Positions 59,053-64,000 of a stretch of 64,000 nucleotides of DNA are shown here, piece after piece (the first letter of the stretch is position 1; each line of letters opens with the position of its first letter). Origin of the DNA: Photobacterium sanctipauli (lineage in GTDB: Bacteria; Pseudomonadota; Gammaproteobacteria; Enterobacterales; Vibrionaceae); NCBI RefSeq assembly GCF_003026495.1, contig NZ_PYMA01000003.1:1-64000 (forward strand), read 5' to 3'. The position numbers and the translations under genes were made by a program. The notes beneath the pieces are model-generated. The model ran no database searches, was not told the DNA's origin, and saw only the letters and a list, made by a program, of their open reading frames with translations.

Positions 59053-60819
59053 ATGACCATAGATACTTTTGTAGTTCTAGCCTATTTCCTGTTTCTAATC
59101 GCTATCGGTTGGATGTTCCGTAAATTCACAACATCCACCAGTGATTATTTCCGGGGGGGCGGCAAGATGTTGTGGTGGATGGTAGGTGCCACAGCATTCA
59201 TGACACAATTTTCAGCATGGACGTTTACTGGTGCAGCAGGGAAAGCATTCACAGACGGTTTCGCGATTGTAATCTTGTTTTTAGCGAACGCATTTGGTTA
59301 CTTCTTAAACTATCTGTACTTCGCACCAAAATTCCGTCAGCTACGAGTAGTAACCGCTGTTGAAGCTATTCGTATGCGTTTCGGTAAAACTACTGAGCAA
59401 TACTTCACTTGGGCAGGTATGCCAGATAGCTTGATCTCAGCCGGTGTATGGCTAAATGGTCTGGCAATCTTCGTTGCTGCCGTTTTCAACATCCCGATGG
59501 AAACAACCATTGTCTTCACTGGTGTCGTTCTGATGCTAATGGCGGTAACGGGTGGTTCATGGGCGGTTATTGCGTCTGACTTCATGCAGATGCTAGTTAT
59601 CATGGCGGTAACCATTACTTGTGCGATTGCAGCTTACTTCCACGGTGGCGGCATCGGCAACATCGTTGACAACTTCCAAGGTGACTTCCTAGTTGGTAAC
59701 AACCTCAACTACATCAGCATCTTCATTCTTTGGGTAGTGTTCATCTTCATCAAGCAGTTTGGTGTAATGAACAACAGCATCAATGCTTACCGTTACCTTG
59801 CTGCAAAAGACAGTGAGAACGCACGTAAAGCAGCTGGCCTTGCATGTATCCTGATGATCATCGGTCCAATCATTTGGTTCCTACCACCTTGGTACGTAAG
59901 TGCATTCATGCCTGATTTTGCTGCACAATACAGCGCAATGGGCGACAAAGCTGGCGACGCAGCTTACCTAGCATTCGTTCAAAACGTGATGCCTGCAGGT
60001 ATGGTTGGTCTTCTAATGTCTGCCATGTTCGCGGCGACCATGTCTTCAATGGATTCAGGTCTGAACCGTAACGCGGGTATCTTTGTATGTAACTTCTACC
60101 AGCCGATTCTTCGTAAGAACGCGACTCAGAAAGAGCTTGTACTGGTAAGTAAGGCAACCACCATCATGATGGGCTTCATCATCATCTCGATTGGTCTGTT
60201 CATCAACTCACTACGCCACCTAAGCCTGTTCGATATCGTATTGAACATCGGTGCCCTAATCGGCTTCCCAATGCTTATTCCTGTCCTGCTAGGTATGTGG
60301 ATTCGCAAGACACCCGATTGGGCTGGTTGGACGACACTAATTGTGGGTGGTATCGTTTCTTACATCTTCGGTATCGCACTTAAGCCATACCACATCGAAG
60401 CACTATTTGGTCTAGAGCAAGAACTCACTCGTCGTGAGTGGAGTGACCTTGTTGTTGGCCTAAGCCTAGCGGCACACGTAGTGTTCACCGGTGGTTGGTT
60501 CATCCTAACAACCCTATTCTACAAAGGCCTGACTCCTGAGCGTGAGAAGGAAGTTGACCAGCTATTCGAAAACTGGAATACCCCACTTGTTGCGGAAGGT
60601 GACGAGCAGCAGCAGCTAGATACTAAGCAGCGTTCAATGCTAGGTAAACTAATCAGCACTGCAGGTTTCGGTATCTTAGCAATGGCACTGATTCCAAATG
60701 ACCCGTCAGGTCGAGCACTGTTTATTTTGTGTGGATCTATCGTGCTAACAGTAGGCATCTTGCTAGTGAATGCTTCAAGAAAAAAGCCTGAAACGGCTGC
60801 CGAGGTAAGCACCCTTTAA
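59053..60819 (+). CDS. Na+/solute symporter (SSS), importer 3
   Basis: A 588-residue symporter close to the one at 46575 (FLIAIGWMFRKFTTSTSDYFRGGG start, MSSMDSGLNRNAGIFVCNFY in the middle). It leads the operon symporter-kdgF-kdgK-eda, so its cargo should be the monomer or oligomer feeding KdgF. A run of G (GGGGGGGC) near 59153 is present in the coding sequence without breaking the frame. Confidence 0.88.
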   Translation: MTIDTFVVLAYFLFLIAIGWMFRKFTTSTSDYFRGGGKMLWWMVGATAFMTQFSAWTFTGAAGKAFTDGFAIVILFLANAFGYFLNYLYFAPKFRQLRVVTAVEAIRMRFGKTTEQYFTWAGMPDSLISAGVWLNGLAIFVAAVFNIPMETTIVFTGVVLMLMAVTGGSWAVIASDFMQMLVIMAVTITCAIAAYFHGGGIGNIVDNFQGDFLVGNNLNYISIFILWVVFIFIKQFGVMNNSINAYRYLAAKDSENARKAAGLACILMIIGPIIWFLPPWYVSAFMPDFAAQYSAMGDKAGDAAYLAFVQNVMPAGMVGLLMSAMFAATMSSMDSGLNRNAGIFVCNFYQPILRKNATQKELVLVSKATTIMMGFIIISIGLFINSLRHLSLFDIVLNIGALIGFPMLIPVLLGMWIRKTPDWAGWTTLIVGGIVSYIFGIALKPYHIEALFGLEQELTRREWSDLVVGLSLAAHVVFTGGWFILTTLFYKGLTPEREKEVDQLFENWNTPLVAEGDEQQQLDTKQRSMLGKLISTAGFGILAMALIPNDPSGRALFILCGSIVLTVGILLVNASRKKPETAAEVSTL

Positions 60820-60911
60820 AGCCGATAACAATAAGAACAAGAGGTTGACCCTCTGTACCCTAATTTAAATTGTAATATTTTAACACATAAGTTTTTTTGG
60901 AGAATCACACA

Positions 60912-61241
60912 ATGTTTTTCGAAATCAATAACACCCCATGGGAAGACCTAGGCGACGGTATCAAGCGTAAAATCGTTGGTCACACTGAAGACCTAATGGC
61001 TGTTCACCTAGTATTCGACAAGGGCGCTATTGGCCACCCACACGCTCACGATATCCACGACCAAATTGGTTACGTGGTTGAAGGTAGTTTCGAAGCTGAA
61101 ATCGACGGCGAAAAGCGTGTGCTTAAGAAAGGTGATGCTTACATCGCCAAGAAGCTAGCCGTGCACGGTGCCGTTGCACTTGAGCAAGACAGCATCCTAC
61201 TGGACGTTTTCTCACCTGTTCGTGAAGACTTCCTGAAGTAA
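60912..61241 (+). CDS. kdgF: KdgF cupin, unsaturated uronate linearising enzyme
   Basis: A 109-residue cupin. Metal-binding residues lie in HPHAHDIHDQIGYVVEGSFE (residues 41-60) and a later His in AVHGAV. KdgF catalyses ring opening of 4,5-unsaturated monouronate to DEH, joining PL17 output to the reductase. GGAG eight bases before the ATG decides the start at 60912, five codons inside the longer frame. It follows symporter 3 by about 90 bases. Confidence 0.93.
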   Translation: MFFEINNTPWEDLGDGIKRKIVGHTEDLMAVHLVFDKGAIGHPHAHDIHDQIGYVVEGSFEAEIDGEKRVLKKGDAYIAKKLAVHGAVALEQDSILLDVFSPVREDFLK

Positions 61242-61311
61242 TCCTTCTTGTTTACCCTTGATGGGAAGGCAGTTCCCCAACGCCCTTCCCATCTCCTTTC
61301 CCGGAGTGACT

Positions 61312-62244
61312 ATGGCCACATTCAACATTGCCATTATTGGTGAGTGCATGATTGAGCTGCAAGAAAAAGACGCGCAGCTTAACCGTACTTTCGGTGGTGA
61401 CACGCTTAACACGGCGGTTTACCTATCTCGTCTAACCAAAGACAAAGATATCAATACCACCTATATCACAGCGCTTGGCACAGACAACTTCAGTGATGAA
61501 ATGATGACAGCATGGAATGCTGAAGGTATTGATACCAGCAAGATCCTTCGCCTTGAAAACAAGCATCCAGGTCTGTACTACATCGAAACAGATGAAACTG
61601 GGGAGCGTAGCTTCCACTACTGGCGTAACGATGCGGCTGCTAAATACCTACTTGAACAGCCGGAGAGCGAAGCCCTACTTGCTGGCCTGATGGACTTCGA
61701 TGCGATTTACCTCAGTGGTATCAGCCTCGCCATTCTAACCGAAGCCAGCCGCGAGCAGCTTTTCTCTTTCCTAGAAGCATTCAGCGCGAAAGGCGGTAAA
61801 GTTTTGTTTGATAACAACTACCGTCCAAAGCTATGGGAAAAGAAAGAAGATGCGCAAGCCGCTTACCTTCGCATTCTTTCTATGACTGATATCGCCCTGC
61901 TGACATTTGACGATGAGCAGCTACTTTACGGTGACGAAACCGTTGAAGATTGCATCGCACGTACCCAGGCAGCTGGTGTCGAAGAGATTGCAATCAAGCG
62001 CGGTAAAGAGGCTTGTCTTGTTGTAGAGCAAGACGAACATACATTTGTACCTGCACTGGTGGCGAAAGCCGTTGTTGATACAACAGCTGCAGGCGACTCG
62101 TTCAGCGGTGGCTACCTAGCGAAGCGCTTTACCGGTGGTTCTGCTATCCAAGCAGCTCATGCTGGTCACCAAGTTGCATCAACGGTTATCCAGTACCGCG
62201 GGGCCGTTATCCCTGCCGACGTAATACCAAATATCTTTGCCTAA
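61312..62244 (+). CDS. kdgK: 2-keto-3-deoxygluconate kinase
   Basis: A 310-residue PfkB-family kinase. FGGDTLNTAVYLSRL near the N-terminus and VVDTTAAGDSFSGGYLAKRF (catalytic Asp) near the C-terminus. It phosphorylates KDG to KDPG. The start at 61312 has CGGAG upstream; the longer frame adds 18 codons without support. It is between kdgF and eda in the pathway operon. Confidence 0.94.
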   Translation: MATFNIAIIGECMIELQEKDAQLNRTFGGDTLNTAVYLSRLTKDKDINTTYITALGTDNFSDEMMTAWNAEGIDTSKILRLENKHPGLYYIETDETGERSFHYWRNDAAAKYLLEQPESEALLAGLMDFDAIYLSGISLAILTEASREQLFSFLEAFSAKGGKVLFDNNYRPKLWEKKEDAQAAYLRILSMTDIALLTFDDEQLLYGDETVEDCIARTQAAGVEEIAIKRGKEACLVVEQDEHTFVPALVAKAVVDTTAAGDSFSGGYLAKRFTGGSAIQAAHAGHQVASTVIQYRGAVIPADVIPNIFA

Positions 62245-62275
62245 CCGACCACATTTTCACTTGTAGGAAACTATC

Positions 62276-62899
62276 ATGAGTAACCTAAACGATAAACTAG
62301 CGGCACTGAAAGTTATTCCAGTGATTGCGATTAAAGATGCTGAGGATGCTATTCCACTAGGTAAAGCACTAGTAGACAACGGCATGCCTTGCGCAGAAAT
62401 TACTTTCCGTACTGAAGCGGCAGCACAAGCTATCCGCAATATGCGCAACGAATTCCCAGAAATGCTGATTGGTGCTGGTACGGTACTCACTAAAGAGCAA
62501 GTTGACGAAGCAATCGATGCTGGCGTCGACTTCATTGTTAGCCCTGGCTTCAACCCAACAACAGTGAAGTACTGCCAAGAAAAAGGCATGCCAATTGTTC
62601 CAGGTGTTAACAACCCAAGCCTCGTTGAGCAAGCAATGGAGATGGGCCTACGTACCCTTAAGTTCTTCCCTGCTGAACCTTCTGGCGGTACATCAATGCT
62701 TAAAGCACTGACTGCAGTTTACCCTGTTAAGTTCATGCCAACTGGCGGTGTGAGCCTTAGCAACATTGATGATTACCTATCAATTCCTTCTGTATTGGCT
62801 TGTGGTGGTACCTGGATGGTTCCAGCCAGCCTAATTGACAACAAGCAGTGGGATGAGCTTGGCGCATTGGTTAAAGATGCAGTAGCTAAAGTTCAGTAA
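62276..62899 (+). CDS. eda: KDPG/KHG aldolase
   Basis: A 207-residue class I aldolase. Glu of the active site lies in CAEITFRTEAA (about residue 40), the Schiff-base Lys in RTLKFFPAEPSGG (about 128), and PTGGVSLSN binds phosphate. It cleaves KDPG to pyruvate and glyceraldehyde-3-phosphate, the last step of the alginate pathway. Last gene of the operon; terminator at 62994. Confidence 0.96.
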   Translation: MSNLNDKLAALKVIPVIAIKDAEDAIPLGKALVDNGMPCAEITFRTEAAAQAIRNMRNEFPEMLIGAGTVLTKEQVDEAIDAGVDFIVSPGFNPTTVKYCQEKGMPIVPGVNNPSLVEQAMEMGLRTLKFFPAEPSGGTSMLKALTAVYPVKFMPTGGVSLSNIDDYLSIPSVLACGGTWMVPASLIDNKQWDELGALVKDAVAKVQ

Positions 62900-62993
62900 T
62901 TTGTTGTTTATTGAAATCCTGATGTAAGTCGATCATTTTATTTTTGCGTTTCAAAGACAGCCTATCCTGTTTGTCTTTTATTTATCCTCTTTT

Positions 62994-63021
62994 GTCCCAG
63001 CTTCGTGCTGGGACTTTTTTT
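62994..63021 (+). terminator. Terminator of the symporter3-kdgF-kdgK-eda operon
   Basis: An 8-bp stem (62994-63001 with 63007-63014) followed by seven T. Confidence 0.9.
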
Positions 63022-63040
63022 ATCTGCATTTCCCAAACCT

Positions 63041-63238
63041 CTAAGACACCGGCTGAGTTGGCCGCAAAATAATAATCGGCATCGGCTCAGGCATTGCCTC
63101 CATCGTTCGGATAAACCCTATATGCTGCTTTCGTATATTTTCCTGCTCACTAGCCGACGACTGCGAGATAGGCTGATAGCTAGAAGCACAGCCAAGGCAT
63201 GTAAGAGTCAGTATTAACAATAAGAAATAACGAAACAT
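63041..63238 (-). CDS. Small lipoprotein
   Basis: A 65-residue protein with a lipobox: MFRYFLLLILTLTCLGCASSY, cleavage before Cys16. The 50-residue mature part is polar, Pro-rich at the end (EPMPIIILRPTQPVS). The family is unknown. It would be anchored to the outer membrane. I use the ATG at 63238; the longer frame adds eight basic residues. Confidence 0.6.
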   Translation of the reverse strand: MFRYFLLLILTLTCLGCASSYQPISQSSASEQENIRKQHIGFIRTMEAMPEPMPIIILRPTQPVS

Positions 63239-63345
63239 AAGCCGCACTCTTAAGCGAACCAATTTTAAGAAGGTATCTTAATTGTAATGCAGCCTATCGT
63301 GTTTGAGACGGTTTCTCCTGGGTTACTGTGATTGGACAATATGAA

Positions 63346-64000
63346 TCAGCCACTCACCGTCATTTCATAGTGAACAGCATCATAAATTTGGTGAAGTTGG
63401 GGAGTTTCTGTGCCAAACATTTTCTTCATCATAACCAAAAAAAGTTCGCCAGTGGCCACGGCGTCGATTAATGCACCGTGGCATGGGTACTCGGGAAGCC
63501 CATAGCGCTCACGGATAGAAGAAAGGCGGTAGTCCCCATCTCTTTTGTTGTGCATATTCACGGCCATCGACTTTTCGATTTGTAAGGTATCCAGCCAGAG
63601 GGTCGGCGGAAAACTGATACCAAATTTATCCTGCATGTATTGGTCGATAAAGCCCCTTTCAACCGATAAGCCATGAACGACGACCACTTTGCCCTTCATA
63701 CGCTCGAACAGGGCACTCATTGCTTCATCCAGGCTTTGCCCTTGTTTGAGCATTTCCGGGGTGATCTGGTTGATAACAGCCGTTAAGGCATTAATACCAC
63801 TGCTGTCTTTGATATAGGTTTCATGGCTGGTGTTAAGGTCTAGTGTGCCACCCTTTAACTCTACATAACCAATACTCAGGATATTGTCGGTTTCTGGTGA
63901 CAACCCTGTTGTTTCGAAATCTAGCAACAAGAACTCAAGTTCAGCAAAGTTTTTGCTCTTCTCAGGCCATGAAACCGCAGAGATAGCATTAATTTCTGTT
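63346..64000 (-). CDS. DnaQ-like 3'-5' exonuclease (5' end truncated by the window)
   Basis: The frame is open through position 64000, so the start lies outside the window. Visible: exonuclease motif I LDFETTGLSPETD, motif II VHGLSVERGFIDQ and the end motif CHGALIDAVATGELF (Asp of motif III). It belongs to the DEDDh superfamily of proofreading-type exonucleases (epsilon subunit-like), not necessarily a polymerase subunit. It is the only gene at this edge, separated by about 100 bases from the lipoprotein. Confidence 0.85.
   Translation of the reverse strand, partial: TEINAISAVSWPEKSKNFAELEFLLLDFETTGLSPETDNILSIGYVELKGGTLDLNTSHETYIKDSSGINALTAVINQITPEMLKQGQSLDEAMSALFERMKGKVVVVHGLSVERGFIDQYMQDKFGISFPPTLWLDTLQIEKSMAVNMHNKRDGDYRLSSIRERYGLPEYPCHGALIDAVATGELFLVMMKKMFGTETPQLHQIYDAVHYEMTVSG

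Noticed and set aside
59150..59165. Possible frameshift at a G-run in the third symporter
   Set aside because: The reading frame continues and the protein motif RGGGKMLWWM matches its paralogues, so there is no disruption.
60870..60880. Further TTGTA-type site before kdgF
   Set aside because: Only eight of eleven positions match in a very AT-rich stretch, so it is not better than chance.

Overview
The window looks like a chromosomal segment of a marine gammaproteobacterium of the Vibrionaceae type (Vibrio, Photobacterium or Grimontia-like). The evidence is enterobacterial-type orthologues (guaC, add, purU, eda, kdgK, ygjJK, yegTUVW), a chitinase with a chitin-binding module, a type IV pilin, and a complete alginate-use locus. 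The genus cannot be fixed from the sequence alone. Both window edges cut features: a probable group II intron on the left and a DnaQ-like exonuclease on the right.

Region by region. 1-1.5 kb: structured reverse-strand DNA resembling the 5' part of a group II intron, lying just after the terminator of a tRNA-Ser(UGA)/tRNA-Asp(GUC) operon, then a 21-codon gene with its own Shine-Dalgarno and terminator. 1.6-12.7 kb: ordinary accessory genes (DUF302, U32 peptidase-like RNA-modification enzyme, a large secreted repeat protein, LysR, DMT exporter, two YgjV-type membrane proteins, AraC regulator, MATE exporter). 13-20.5 kb: a tight reverse-strand operon of a GshA-type glutamate-cysteine ligase, two half-ABC exporters of the MdlA/MdlB type and a eukaryotic-type glutathione synthetase, followed by a SigZ-like sigma factor. 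This is the best candidate for an undescribed system: synthesis plus export of glutathione or a related gamma-glutamyl-cysteinyl peptide. 20.6-28 kb: purU, a POT peptide transporter, guaC, a Crp/Fnr regulator, add, an FAD oxidase and a pilin. 29-36 kb: ygjJK (porin-like protein plus GH63 glucosidase) and a modular GH18 chitinase. 36.7-43.3 kb: patatin-like lipase and a yegTUV...yegW nucleoside/ADP-ribosyl-type catabolic cluster with an OFA-family transporter inserted.

43.5-62.9 kb is the alginate locus. Polymer-degrading enzymes with signal peptides (PL6 and a PF05426 lyase) make oligomers. KdgM carries them across the outer membrane, and three Na+/solute symporters of the ToaA type carry products across the inner membrane. 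Two tandem PL17 exo-lyases without signal peptides release unsaturated monomers, KdgF opens them to DEH, an SDR reduces DEH to KDG, and KdgK and Eda finish the pathway to pyruvate and glyceraldehyde-3-phosphate. A FadR-subfamily GntR regulator sits in the middle. An 11-bp palindrome TTGTA-N-TACAA, matching the known FadR-subfamily operator pattern, recurs in front of several of these genes and is the likely operator of the regulon. One perfect copy sits in the unexpected space between two convergent genes. The right end holds a small lipoprotein gene and the truncated exonuclease.
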